A stretch of 64,000 bases of DNA from Spirometra erinaceieuropaei (taxonomy: Eukaryota > Platyhelminthes > Cestoda > Diphyllobothriidea > Diphyllobothriidae). Position numbers and translations under genes: made by a program. The stretch is from the NCBI GenBank assembly GCA_902702965.1, contig CACRXP010000392.1, positions 75,764-139,763 on the forward strand, written 5' to 3'. Positions 47,896 through 59,420 of the stretch are shown here, in pieces. Numbering within the stretch: the stretch's first letter is position 1; each line of letters opens with the position of its first letter. The notes beneath the pieces are model-generated. The model had not been told where the DNA came from, searched no databases, and saw only the letters and a program-made list of their open reading frames with translations.

Positions 47896-48335
47896 GAAAC
47901 TCGCTTGACTGCTTCCGAAGTCCCCAGCGCTAGATAAAGGTGGTTCGCAAAACGACTATCGGTGACACCCCGTAGGTAGGCGTTTACAGGCAGAACATCA
48001 CGGCTCACTGAATGCCTGAATTCGCACCAAGTTTTATGCACTAGGACAGTAATGGAAACATCCTTGTCGTGGGCAAGTTAATCAGGACCATGTCATAGAA
48101 ATTGATTTTAGACAGTTGGACGGATTGGACAAACCGCACGACCAGACGGAACTGTCTAGTACTCCGAAGGCGCAATGATCGCAGCAGTGACCTTGCCCTC
48201 TTCTGGTGTCAAAATTTGGTCAGAACCACTAAGCATGGGTCCTATCACAGTCTGGTTTGGCCTAAAGCTTTCGTTTTCGCACCTCACAACACGACTGGCT
48301 CCTTACCCATAAATGAACTAGGCTTCATGCATGAA

Positions 48336-48710
48336 TTCAGTGGATGCGTGGCAGCCCGCCTTTCCTTGCTCTCCGCCGCTTTGTCTAGCTGCCTTTCTAT
48401 CCACCTCACGCTACCTGTCGACTCGCTGCTGGAACCGCACGAGGCTCGTCACTAGCCTCGCAAGATCTCCAAACCAATCAACGTAGTCCTTCTCCTATTG
48501 GCTGGCGAGCACTGCCGAAGACAAAGTGAAGGCGCACACACGTGCCGGGGCCTAATAACCACAACGGCGGACACAAAATCACTTGCCTGGAGAGATAACT
48601 TACGGCAACTGCTTGCAGAGACTCTTGTGCGCTCTCACATGTCAGTAAAGTTGTCCAGCCCAAATCTGTCTTCCGCGATTCGGGAATCCGTAGGAGCTGA
48701 TTGACCCTCC
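48336..48710 (+). repeat. Interspersed repeat B, copy 1
   Basis: Shares an ordered series with 62170-62525: 'ctgcctttct..cacctcac', 'gtcgactcgctgctg', 'gcacgaggc', 'cctattggctggcg', 'gaaggcgcacacacg', 'gcggacacaaaatca', 'ctggagagataactta', 'agagactcttgtgcgc', 'cagtaaagttgtcca' and 'gattcgggaatc'. Both copies contain the box ATTGGCTGGCG, an inverted CCAAT. No protein is encoded. Confidence 0.8.
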
Positions 48711-49259
48711 ACACATACGAACCACAATACTGTCGAGTTACTGATTGGCTTTGAGTAGGCGTAATTACGTGGACTTGCTGTTTGTCGTTTCCTTCTAACC
48801 GTCGAGTTGTCTGTGTTAGGGTTAGGGCAACTATTTCTCAACCACTCATGGTACAACTATACCACTATCGACAGATTTGTAATGACCTCCCCGCTTACAA
48901 TTCATGGTTTGCACATCTGTATTTTATAAGCACAAACTTGCCGCCTTTCCTAGTCCTGCAATCAAGTCCAATTCAATTTGTGGGCCTGCAGCAAAGAGCG
49001 GAAGCAAAATTTGCGTGCCCGTCTTAGTAAAAGCAGACAGCAACAATATAATCGAATACAGGTTATGTCCGTCCACTCACGCGTTCTACACACAGCGTCC
49101 CTCATGGCCGGCTCAGGCTCAGTGGCATCACAGTCGACGGATAATGCAGCCATTGAACGGTTATATCAACTCGTCCGAAAGTGTTCTTCCTCTCAGCACT
49201 GACATCCTGACCTGAGAACCTGATATCGTGGCGGGTAGTAACTGACATCTTTAAAAGCC

Positions 49260-52200
49260 AACGAAAAGTCCCGCCACGTACCGTCTACATGCGTGTACGG
49301 CCGGACTGTTCCTAAACGATCAACCAGGCCGAGACGGGTAGTGGTGGCGGTGGTGATGGTGATGGTTGGAGGGCGGCCAACGTTGGTTGACGACGTAGGA
49401 GGCGAGGGAGAGGTGCACGGGGAGACGACAGTTGGTACAGTCCTGGTGCTGCAGTTGGTTCGGAAGTGCCTAACAATTCCAATTGGCGCTCTCAATGTCC
49501 GTTGGCATCGTGGACACGTTAAGGGTGGTTGGGCGTTAGCGTTGTAAGGCGGCAGCAGCGGCGGAGGCGATGGCAGTTGAGATTTGCGTGCCTCGCGATT
49601 GGTTTCGCGGCGGCAATACGACTGGCTTGCAGATCGCTGCGTCTGTCTTCACCGTTCTCCACGCAGGGCGGTCCCGGGCAAGGTCTTCCCAGTTGGCCGG
49701 GTTGATCTGCAGACACTTTAGGGAGGTTTTCAGAGTATCCTTGTAGCGCCGGACTCAGCCTCCTTGCGACTTGAACACGTCGCGACATCCCCATAGAACG
49801 ATCGTTTGGGTAACCTCTCGTCGTCCATACGTACGAGGTGGTCACTCCAACGCAGTTGCAACTGCCTCAGCATAGCGTATATCCTGAGAATTCCCGTCCG
49901 TTCCAGTGCATCCGTATCCGCGATCCGGTACTGCCATCTCAGCTTCAGTATTCAAAGAAGACAGCTAAGGTGGAAATGATTGAGTCAACGTGCCTGCTTC
50001 ATGTACAGCGTACAGGTTTCTGCTCCATACAACAGCGTCGGCAGTATGACGGTCTGTGGCGGTCAAGGATGTGAGATCAACTTAAACCACGCACAATAAG
50101 TTCGTTTCGTCTACTGTCAGAAGTCAGGGAGCTGTGAGGACTAGTTTATTCTGTACACAGGGCAGGTTGCCGTAAGTTGGCGGTTTGCTTGCAACAGAGA
50201 AAAGCGTCCGTTCACGGAGAGCGTCAGTCGCGGTGTGTGTTGTTTACGCGCGTGTCAGTGTCTAAGTCAGCAGGAGGGGGTGACTGTCTGCGTGGTGGTC
50301 GTATGATTGGACTAATTAGGGGACGAATGGAGGGCGCATACTCACAAGGCCTCACGGGAATCAAGCCAAAGCGTTCGACGCGCGTTAGGCGATACTAGTT
50401 TTTGAGTGCAGCCGGGGTTCACTGCAGCTGGACCGCAGGTGTCCCAGTTCTAGCCGGTGTGGGTGGTCGTGCGTCAGCGGCCTGTCAGTGCTTATCGCGG
50501 TCATCGACTGACAAAAGGGAGCCGGAGAAAAGGGGGACTGGAGCAGCTGCTACAGGTCTTGTACATCTTCAGTTTGGTATTGAGGTGGAGACTGTGCTTT
50601 GCAGATGACCGAAGGCTCGGCTGGCTTTGGAGATCCGGCGGGCCACCTCATCGTCGATCTTGGTGATTCGGGAGAGGATGCTGCCCAGATACGTTAAGTT
50701 GTCCACCACTTGCAGTTGGGCACCGTTCACGCTGATTTGGGGTGCGACGGAGGCAGCGTCGGGTGGCAGTTGTTGCATGACCACCGTCTTCTCCGTGTTG
50801 ATGATCAGGCCGAAGTTCTCTCAGGCGACGGAGAAGAGATCTATGCTTCTTTGCATGTCTCCTTCAGTATTTGCATTGAGTGCGCAGTCACCGGCGAACA
50901 GAAGTTCGTGGACTGTAGTTATAGATATACGTGACCGGAAGTGCCTCCGACTGTGGTTGAGGAGAGGACCGTCCGTCCTGCAGGCGATGCGGATCCGCGG
51001 ACGTTCGTTACGGTAGGCGTCCATTAGCACGGCAGAGAACATAAGGCTGAAGAGGGTGGGCGTCAGGACGCATCCCTGCTTCACTTCGTTGGTCACTGAG
51101 AATACCTCTGAGACAGCTCCCTTGTCCGTGACTCGCGCCATCATGCCGTCGTGCAGCTGACGCACCATCTGGATGAATCGCTCGGGACAGCCGAATTTCT
51201 GCATGATTTTCCACAGTCCTTTGCGATTCACCGTGTCGAAGGCTTTTGTCAGATCCACGAAGGTAGAGTATAGGTGGGTCCGCATCTCCTGACACTTCTG
51301 CATTTGACGGACAGCGAAGATCATGTCGGTGGTACTACGATGACAACGGAAGCCGCATTGGCTTTCCGGCAGGAAACCTTGTTCCAGATGGTTGTTCAGA
51401 GTTGAGAATGATAAGAACAATCGTCTCCTCGGCGATGTTCAGTAGGGACATGTCCGGTGGTTGTAGTAGATTTGGCGGTTCCCTTACCGCTTGTAGAGGT
51501 GGATGATTATGGCGTCCTTGAAATCCCGAGGGACTTGCCCTCGACGCCACATCTCCTAGAAGAGCGCGGTCAGATGATCCATGAGTTGGGACCACCGTGC
51601 TTTTAGATTTCAGCAGGGACCACGTCCGGTCTGGGCGCTTACCCGCAGGAGAGCTGCTGCACAGCCCTGATGGTTTCCTGGAGAGAGGGTGAGAAGTCAA
51701 GGTCCGCAATGGTCCCTGCTTGCGGCCAACGTGCGATGGCGGAGTCGGAAATGGTGGAGGGGCTGTTAAGCATGCCTCGGAAGTGCTCGGCTTATCGCTG
51801 TAGAATTTGTGTCTTCTCAGTGAGGAGGGTACTGCCGTCGGCGCTGAGGACAGGAGCAGTGCCTTTGGTCGGCGGACCGTAGACAGCTTTGATCGCAGGG
51901 AAGAATTTCTTCCATTCGTTGCGGTCCGCGTACCCTTGGATCTCTTCAGCCTTGCGAGCCGTCCAGACGTTCTGCATCTCACGCAACCTCTGTTGCACAG
52001 GGCGGCAACTACGGTAGAAGGCGGTTCTGTTGTCGTCTGTGGGATGGTCTACGTGGGCTTTGTGGACGCGGTTCTTCTCGACAAGCAGGTTACTGATTGC
52101 GGCGTCGTTGTCTTCGAACCAGTCCTGGTGTCGGCGGCGTGCGCGACCGGAGACGGCCAGGGCCGTTGACTGGACTGTATCCCACAGTTGAAACCATCGG

Positions 52201-52640
52201 TTCTCCACGGAGTCGTTCACGCCAGCGGCGGCAGCAACTAGAAGGTTGTCTAGCCATCCGACCAGCTCATTGCTGATGTGGAGATAGTGAGCAGGCACAC
52301 TCAGCAAAACAGTACTCAACGTACCTGGTGGTCGCTTGACTTGAGGTCTCCTGCGAGGCTGTAGGTGAGTCCGCATCTTGGACATGATAAGACGATGGTC
52401 GGTCCACCCGTCAGCACCCGGAATCGCCTTTGCCACCAGCACGTCCCCCTGATCTCGCCTGCGGACGAGGACATTGCCCAGTGGGTGTCACTGTCGCGAC
52501 CGAGGGTGCATCCAGGTGGCCTTGTCACGCATCGCTGTTTGGCACGGTGTATTATGCGACCTGCGCGCATACTACTAACTGCCTGTCGGCAGTTTAGGAA
52601 TATTACGCTGTTATCCCACTGTGGACTTCGACCCAAACAT
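49260..52640 (-). mobile_element. Non-LTR retrotransposon (endonuclease, reverse transcriptase, zinc finger), inactive
   Basis: Read on the - strand from 52640: the C-terminal part of an APE-type endonuclease (ATWMHPRSRQ, AIPGADGWTDHRLIMSKMR with the family's Asp-His), a spacer (NEWKKFFPAIKAVYGPPTKG), reverse transcriptase boxes SQCGFRCHRSTTDMIF, YSTFVDLTKAFDTVNRKGLW, VKQGCVLTPTLFSLMFSAVL and LLFAGDCALNANTEG, then [20 protein letters not shown], a C-terminal segment (49840-50057) and finger relics (GIVRHFRTNCSTRT). The catalytic FADD box reads FAGD. In-frame stops occur near 52500 and at 51792, frameshifts in 51335-51790, and a ~490 bp insertion at 50058-50550. The 5' end (most of the endonuclease) is lost. 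Confidence 0.92.
50058..50550. other. Insertion of about 490 bp inside the retrotransposon
   Basis: On the - strand the reading KLKMYK stops at about 50553 and its expected continuation [12 protein letters not shown] appears only at 50057. The sequence between has no counterpart in the intact copy at 56250-56280, where [15 protein letters not shown] is continuous. A possible 'ggt' is duplicated at the edges. The insert encodes nothing recognisable. Confidence 0.7.
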
Positions 52641-55600
52641 TCATAGTAATTTTCGGTCTGAGCCTAGAAAGCTCCGTCCATATTGATTTGCTAGAAATCC
52701 GCGATTAATTTCTGCGGAAATTAAAAGACCACAGGGACACAAAGCGTACGTCCAACACGTGTTACGCGCCTTTTTTGCTCCAACTGCAACATCTGCGTTG
52801 GCGGCCTTCAGACTGATACACAAGAATGAATGCTGTCCTGGTGATTCATTGAAATCCATGGTTGCGTTCTCTCCGTGTTATCCACACAGTTGACGCCTGT
52901 CATTAATGGCGCGTTGTTACTTCTGATGGCCTCAGTAACAAGCTAAAATGGCTGTTCAATTTGCAAACCCTCTGCCGGCTCGGCCAATGAGCCGCTCCTG
53001 CCGCGACTTTTCATGCCATAAATTTGAAGTCACTCAGCAGCACCATAACGAATCTGCACGATCTCGGCATTCAACGCATTATCTTTGTCAAACCAGTTCA
53101 TTTTAAGTGTCTCTGTTGGATACGTAGTGGATGTACATTAAACTCCGCGACGAGCCGGACAAGACCTTAGCGACAGCCTGCAGAGTATGCTGCCCGGATT
53201 GTCTAGGCAGAGCGCCACTGTAACGGCCGAGGACGTTAAGGGTAGCACATACCGGAGTAAGGAAACGCCGAGAAGAGATCCTGAATTGAACTGTTAACAT
53301 CTCTTGAAACTCGTCCACACGCAGAAGAAGAGAGTACGTCGAGCATGGATATAGTGTAATGGAACAACATGATATGGAGAATGTATATAACAAGTGTTAA
53401 TGTACATTTGCAACGAGGAACAGCGAATAAGTGACCTGTCTGGATGGAAAGACGACCCTGCGATACTAGCTAAACAACCGGTGGAGATGCAGCGCTGTGG
53501 GCAACTTAAGGGAAGAGCCGAGGGGGAGCCGACGTTGAGTGAGAGAGCGAGAGAGAGTCGAGAGCGGCGGTTCGTTGGGGGAGGGAGGGTCGGCGGTATC
53601 GAGAGGAAAGGACACCGGCCGTCTTCGCCAGCACGCGGTTACGCCATCTCCATCCCAGGTCCGCGCGCCATTCAAACAACTCTGTTCGTGTCAAGGGGCG
53701 TTACACCACATGCGCGCGACCAAAGTCGTGTACCCCCGTTCAGACAACCTTGGTGCTGACTGGCCACCCTCCAGCCTATGACATTCCTCCTTGCCATATA
53801 CCCAGCCGTTTCTACAAGGTTCCCAACTTGTGCTGTCTCCCGTACCCAGTACACGCCCTGTTTACAGCTAACCTGCTTCGCATGCATAACACAGCCGAAG
53901 ACGAAAAGCACCGGCGGGTGGCATGTATTCCCTGCAGATGCGTGAGGACCGTCAAAACCCTTGAAGTGCGACCGAATGCAAGTCTGCGAGCGCGTCCCTC
54001 CACACAAACCAAGTGAACGCAAATGACTAAGGCTTGTGTAAGAGCCAACCAATCACTTTGGGGGAAGCCAGTGGCTGATGTGCCATCCGCTCCAAACCTG
54101 TTATCACATAATTCCAAGCGCGGCTTGCGCCAGTGTCAGAGGGCCTATACGCTCTTGAGGTGCTACAGTACTACAACCACTCGTGGCCAAAACTGCTCGA
54201 TATAAATTGAGAGAATTAACCATTGCTGGTAGTCGTCTAGGTAACGCACGCCCCACAGACCCCAGTCTAGTCGGGTAGACTGGCGCCGCGAGGCGGCATC
54301 TTACCAATATATACCCTTGCTGCAGACGCAGTGCTGACAAAACGAGGAAGATTGGGAGTGCTCACTCCTGAATTGTTTGTCGTTATCCATCAGAATATAC
54401 TGTCACCAGATCATGTTGTCATGAAATACTCGGACCAAACGACTTGTCAGTTAAGACGCTGCCCCACATGTTGCCCGATGCTACTGACAACACTCACTCA
54501 TATGGGGGCGACGTTTCATTGAGTCGGTCGCACGATGATACATGCCGAGTGACCAACCGACCCGCGCTTGAAACCCACATTGGCGCCACGTGGGCTATGG
54601 GCGATGGATGGCAAGCGGGCTAGAAACTGTGGTCCTAGTCTCCCCCCGCCCCCATTGTTGATATCCCTCCCGCATTATTGCTTGTCCCTGCGCTAACGCA
54701 GGGCGCAGACTTTCCGTTGTCCTACTTGCTACCTCCCCCAGCTTACTCACGCATGACTTACAATGAAATGAACTTCGACAAAGGCCAGACGCGAACAAAC
54801 AAACTTGCAGGCCTGGAAAATAAGCAGATATGAGTCAGCAACTACAGTTTCACTGAGGCATGGGAAATTAGAGTCTGGCAGCCCAAATGCCTTATAAAAT
54901 ACTACAAAACTCCTTGGCTGCAGTGTCCCGTAGAAAGCATTAAGCACGATCTTGTGCAAACGTTGCTCTCCGGTTAGGTTATACCAGGTAAGGGCGCTAG
55001 AGGAGGAAACCCCAAACAAACGATTGGTAGGGACTAGTGTATGCATAAAATTCCAAAGAGATATGGTGGGACAGATGTCCGAACATAGTTTGAGGATCCG
55101 CGCTAAAGCGTCCGCTCCATCTAGCGCGTCCTGCAACTCTGGTCCACTAATACAGGTGAATAACGTGCTAGTAGGATTCGTCAATGTCGAACCGAACCGT
55201 GACATCGGATTTTGAAATGCCTGAACTCTCCTTGCCCCTCGTACCCAGTCTGGCAATGCAGTCATCATATGCTTGAGCGTTTACCCTCCGTTCGCGTAGC
55301 GGACCCAGGAACCTGAAAGACCGAGGTATACGAACCGAAACTTAGCTTTTCAGTTTTCCCGGTATTCCTCTATCAGAATGCGCGAATCAATGATTACATG
55401 CTCATAAGCCAATTAGTGGCCAGTTGTGCATAAGTGAATGACTTAACAAATTGAACTACTGGGTAAAAGCTCAGAGCCTACTCGATGACCAGCCAGATCC
55501 GCTTACCCGAACAAACGGGTCTGGCAAAATTCAGGGTAAATGACGCAGTTATACACAGCAATTGGGCTTCCATAGAACCAACAGACATATCCGCAAATGC

Positions 55601-55777
55601 AAGCAAACGTACCGCTAGTACTCATCGTATAACTTCATGAAACTTTTACATGCAGTTAGGCAAAATAGATGTTCAGTTATTTTAGATTCGTGGCAAAAGG
55701 CTAACCAGCAGAAGCATCTGTCAATCCATCCCTTGGACGGATAAATCGCCTAAAGTTAGGGCTGGAAGAATTCATGC
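52641..55777. other. Intergenic region, no gene recognised
   Basis: A purine-rich stretch (53515-53600, ga-rich) stands out. Open frames up to 173 codons (54747-55268, - strand) show no known motif. No transposon or repeat recognised. Confidence 0.5.
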
Positions 55778-56748
55778 AATGCCGATGGACACCTACCGTG
55801 AAAAACGTCCCGGGATCCGCATAGCCCGCAGGATGGGCGACCACCTCCTCAATCAACGGCGGATGAACTCCCCATCGCGCGTATCCACAACCACCGTTCG
55901 CCGATGACTGCGCCCTCAACGCCACCTAAGAAGAGAACATGCAACGGAGCATGGACCTCTTCTCCACCGCCTGCGAGAACTTCGGCCTGGCCATCAACAC
56001 GCAGAAGACGGTGGTCATGCATCAACCGCCACCAAACACAACCCCTACCACACTGCGCCACAGATCAGCGTGAACGGTGCCCAACTGCAAGTGGTGGACA
56101 ACTTCCCGTACCTGAGCAGTACCCACTCCCGCAGCACCAAAATCGATGACGAAGTCGCCAACGGGATCTCGAAAGCCAGTCAAGCCTTCGGTCGCCTTCA
56201 AAGCGCAGTTTGGAATCGTCATGGCCTCCAACTGAGCAAGAAGCTGAAGATGTACAAGGCCGTCATCCTGCCGACGCTACTGTATGGAGCGGAGACTTTG
56301 ACGGTGTACACGATGTAGGCACGCCGAGTTAATCACTTCCACTTCAGTTGTCTTCGTTGCATCTTGAAACTGAGATGGCAGGACCGAATATCCGACACCG
56401 ATGTACTGGATCGGACGGGAGTCCTCAGAATCTACACCATGCTGAGACAACTGCAGTTGCGTTGGGGCGATCGCTTCGTGCGCATGGACGACGAACGCTT
56501 ACCCAAACGGCCCTTCTACGGAGACGTCGCCACGGGTTCTCCCTACCAAGGAGGCCAAATTCGCCGATACAAGGATACTCTGAAGTTCTCCCTGAGACCC
56601 CATGCAAATTAATCCGCCCAACTGAGAAGACCTCGCTCGCTCGCGACCGACTGACCTAGAGGAGGAAAGTGAAGACAGGCACTGTGATCGACGAAGTCAA
56701 CCGCATCGCCGTTGCTAAAGCCAAACGCGAAGCACTCAAATCACAGCT

Positions 56749-56819
56749 NNNNNNNNNNNNNNNNNNNNNNNNNNNNNNNNNNNNNNNNNNNNNNNNNNNN
56801 NNNNNNNNNNNNNNNNNNN
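56749..56819. other. Assembly gap (71 N)
   Basis: Run of N inside the retrotransposon, between the end of the reverse transcriptase protein (KREALKSQ) and the first zinc finger. The true length is unknown; the frame on both sides agrees as given. Confidence 0.99.
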
Positions 56820-57044
56820 CCATCGCAAAACCGCTTCCAACGTGTCCTCTGTGTCAACGGGCATTCCGGACACGAACTAGACTTAGTGGACATCTTCGGA
56901 TAAACTGCAACACCCGAACCGCACCAACCGTCGTCCCTCCGTCCGTCTTTTCCTCGTCCTCTCTGCCGCCAACTAACTCTGACCGACCTTCTCAACCACC
57001 ATTCCCATCATCCTTCTCCTCCTCCAGCCTCTCCTCATTCCGCT

Positions 57045-57107
57045 TTTTCTTTTTCTTCTTCTTCTTCTTCTTCTTCTTCTTCTTCTTCTTCTTCTTCTTC
57101 TTCTTCT
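57045..57107 (+). repeat. (TTC)n microsatellite
   Basis: About twenty uninterrupted ttc units, coding a poly-Phe run in the frame of the finger linker, which in sister copies is Ser/Pro-rich; so the expansion is recent and out of the normal frame composition. Confidence 0.95.
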
Positions 57108-57497
57108 CATCCGCTACTCCAACGCCTGCCGTTGTGGCGCCTGCCACGCACATCAACACTGCGCACAATTCTGGCACATCCTCACCCATCAATACCACCA
57201 ACGTCGAAATCAGAGTTGAGGACCAGGATTACGCCTGCCCTCACTGCGACCGCACCTCCACCTCACACATCGGCCCGGTCGGTCACTTGCTAATCCATCG
57301 TACAGAGACTAGCGTACCAGTGCCTGGATCGCCAACCTACACCCACCGCATCTGCCTCCACTGTCCACACTGCCCTTGCACTTTCACGCATCTCATGGAC
57401 CTATTCGGCCACGTTCGCATCCACGAGAGAGGAATTGACCGCAATCCCGACACACCCACCACACCCAGTTCCTCCCTCACTTCGTCGCCCCGTGCGC

Positions 57498-57565
57498 CCA
57501 CCACCACCACCACCACCACCACCACCACCACCACACCACCACCACCACCACCACCACCACCTCCG
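57498..57565 (+). repeat. (CAC)n microsatellite with frameshift
   Basis: About 22 cac/acc units with one irregularity (accaccacacca) near 57530. The reading frame changes here from poly-Thr to poly-Pro and then to a stop, and the last two zinc fingers continue in a different frame; slippage in this tract caused the break. Confidence 0.9.
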
Positions 57566-58035
57566 TAACCGACACCCACACCACCGACCTCTCATGTCCA
57601 CACTGTCCACGCACATTCACCTCACGCATCGGCCTGATCGGTCACTTACGAATCCATTGCACAGATACTGGCGAACCAGTGCCTGAAGCACCCACCTACA
57701 CCCGCCACATCCGCCTCCACTGTCAACATTGTCCTCGCACATTCATGCACCGCATGGGTCTATTCGGCCACATGCGCATCCACGAAAACCTACAGTAGAC
57801 AACTGCCGGCTGCACCACGCCACCACATCCTCCCTCACCGCCACCTCACCGCTCATTAACACCACCTACCGCAGACACCCAACTGCCACCTCCCACGTAA
57901 GTGGGGTGTGTGCGTCTCGACTCGGTCTCCATGCGGCTCCTGTTGCACTGGTGACTCAAGCCTGCGATTATCCCGACGCGCGAAACGTCCTGGATAGGAA
58001 TGCTGCTGATTGCCGCCCCAACTCGGTCCACGCAG

Positions 58036-58130
58036 TCAGTCCAGTTGTGTGTTTTTTGTGGAGTGGCGGACTGGTGGGCTTGGAACCGGTCCGAAACAGC
58101 TCCTTCCACGGCTCTCTCACGCAAGTGAGA
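58036..58130 (+). repeat. Repeat C, copy 1
   Basis: 'tgtgtgttttttgtggagtggcggactggtgggcttggaaccggtccgaaacagctccttcc' resembles 58445-58545. Two near copies 400 bp apart, just after the retrotransposon's 3' end. Confidence 0.55.
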
Positions 58131-58444
58131 GATACGCCGCTCAAACCCCACTGTGTGAAATCCTGGTGTTTGTGTTTGGAGGGCCAGGTCGTTCATGTGG
58201 TGGCGCGCGCAGTCAAGGTCACCAGACCATGTCAGCCACCGCGCCTATTCCCCGCTCCAGTCATCTGACCGGCTCGGACAGGGGCTGAGGTGTGAGAATG
58301 GAAAGGGAGGGTGAGGTCCACAACTCAGCGCATTTTCCTCACTATAAACAACCTGACGCGCTTGAAGATATCATGGTGCACTAAAAGCCGTTGTTTGGAA
58401 GGTTGCCAACTCACAAGATAACTTGGAATTCACAATCGGCCCCG

Positions 58445-58545
58445 TGTTGTGTGTGTTAGTGTGGAGTGGCCGGCTGGTGGTCTGAGAGTTAGGCTGCAAC
58501 GGCTCCTTCTTAATGGCACTCCCACTGTGTGGGATCTGAGCCGGC
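58445..58545 (+). repeat. Repeat C, copy 2
   Basis: 'tgtgtgtgttagtgtggagtggccggctggtggtctgagagttaggctgcaacggctccttctt' aligns with copy 1 from the 'tgtgtgtt' to the 'ggctccttc' landmark. It lies directly before a repeat A copy. Confidence 0.55.
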
Positions 58546-58589
58546 CGTCGGCGGCACGCCTAGGGGCAGCTTCGGCCGTGCCCGCCTCC

Positions 58590-58860
58590 AATCGCTGTTG
58601 TATGGTCAAAAACCTGGTTATTTATTGTGTGGATCAGGGGATGTGGTGGAACGCCAAGGCGCGGGCTCGACCGTACTATCCACCTGCGGCCTCCCTCATC
58701 TCCAGTCTTCTTGACTCTGTCTTGACACGGGGCTCATATGGAGGAGGAGAGAGCGTGGTAGATGCAGCGCAAGTTGACGTCCCTGTTCCCACCACCTGCT
58801 GTGAGGCATACGGTGGACATCGTCGAATGCGATCGTCGAACTGTCCTGTGTGTGTGCCTT
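58590..58860 (+). repeat. Interspersed repeat A copy
   Basis: 'aacctggttatttattgtgtggatcaggggatgtggtggaacgcc', 'ccacctgcggcctccctc', 'cttcttgactctgtcttgac', 'gtagatgcagcgcaagt' and 'acatcgtcgaatgcgatcgtcgaact' in family order. The 'ctaattcac' block is missing. Confidence 0.8.
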
Positions 58861-59079
58861 ATGGGTAATGCCTCTCAGATGCCGACTGACTGGTTACCCA
58901 GCCTTTGAAGTGTGGTGACCAAGGCCAAATGCAGAGCTACTTGTCATAATTCTCGACCTCAGGGGTTGTGATCGTCTAGTATGCCTTGATCAGCAAACCA
59001 TGGCCCTGGCGGCCTGGTGTGCGCTGGCAGTTCTCTCTCTCTCTCACACACACGTGGTTTCCCTCTCGGCAGATGGACT

Positions 59080-59420
59080 CGCGCTCCCGCCAGTTATACA
59101 GGTCGTACGCATGGTTGCTCAGCCATCCTTCCCTTCCCGTTGTTGTTGGTTAAAATCCTGGTCAAGTATTTATTGTCGACCAGGGATGTGGTGGTGCGCC
59201 TACGGCCGCGCCGCCCACCCGCGCCCTTCCCCCGCCTCCGGTTTTCTTGTCCGTCTTGATACTAAGCCCAGATGGGTGAGGGGGGAGCGCGACAGATGCT
59301 GCGCAAGTCCGCATTCGCTGCAAACTAATTCACTCACAAGTCACCGTCCCTGCTCTCCCCTACCTTTAGAGCACACGGGGGACCTCGTCGGTTGCGACGG
59401 TCGAAATATCGGCAGCCCAA
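59080..59420 (+). repeat. Interspersed repeat A, long copy
   Basis: Upstream block 'gcgctcccgccag...ggtcgtacgcatggttgctcag', then 'tgttgttggttaaaatcctggtcaagtatttattgtcgaccaggg', 'cgcctccggttttcttg', 'gcgcaagtccgc', 'aaactaattcactcacaagtcaccgtccctgctc' and 'acctcgtcggttgcgacggtcg'. The 238-codon frame that runs over it (59000-59716) is fortuitous. Confidence 0.8.

Larger units (their letters stand above)
43876..49259. other. Region downstream of ankyrin, no gene recognised
   Basis: The ankyrin 3' untranslated region must begin here; no clear polyadenylation signal was found. Listed separately: a foldback-element end (47850-47895) and repeat B (48336-48710). A short TTAGGGTTAGGG is at 48819-48830. 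A 128-codon - strand frame at 47463-47849 and other frames match no known family. Confidence 0.5.
55778..57800 (+). mobile_element. Non-LTR retrotransposon, 5'-truncated, with five zinc fingers
   Basis: Begins within reverse transcriptase (MDTYREKRPGIRIARRMGDH, NQRRMNSPSRVSTTTV). The FADD box is kept (ttcgccgatgac, 55900-55911), but about 11 bases before it are missing, breaking frame. Then follow [74 protein letters not shown] and VKTGTVIDEVNRIAVAKAKR, an N gap, and fingers of pattern C-x2-C-x12-H-x3/4-H/C: CPLCQRAFRTRTRLSGHLRI, CPHCDRTSTSHIGPVGHLLI, CPHCPCTFTHLMDLFGHVRI, then past a frameshift CPHCPRTFTSRIGLIGHLRI and [20 protein letters not shown]. The fingers may bind nucleic acid during integration (inference). 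It is dead. Confidence 0.92.

Noticed and set aside
52585..52640. - strand 'gtgggataacagcgtaatattcc' resembling a conserved stretch of mitochondrial large rRNA (possible nuclear mitochondrial insertion)
   Set aside because: The flanks read as the endonuclease part of the retrotransposon (DNSVIFLNC aligns with the family's DNGLLLLRTC), and no other rRNA blocks follow.
57045..57107. Poly-Phe stretch as a membrane or low-complexity domain
   Set aside because: It is a (TTC)n microsatellite within a dead retrotransposon copy.
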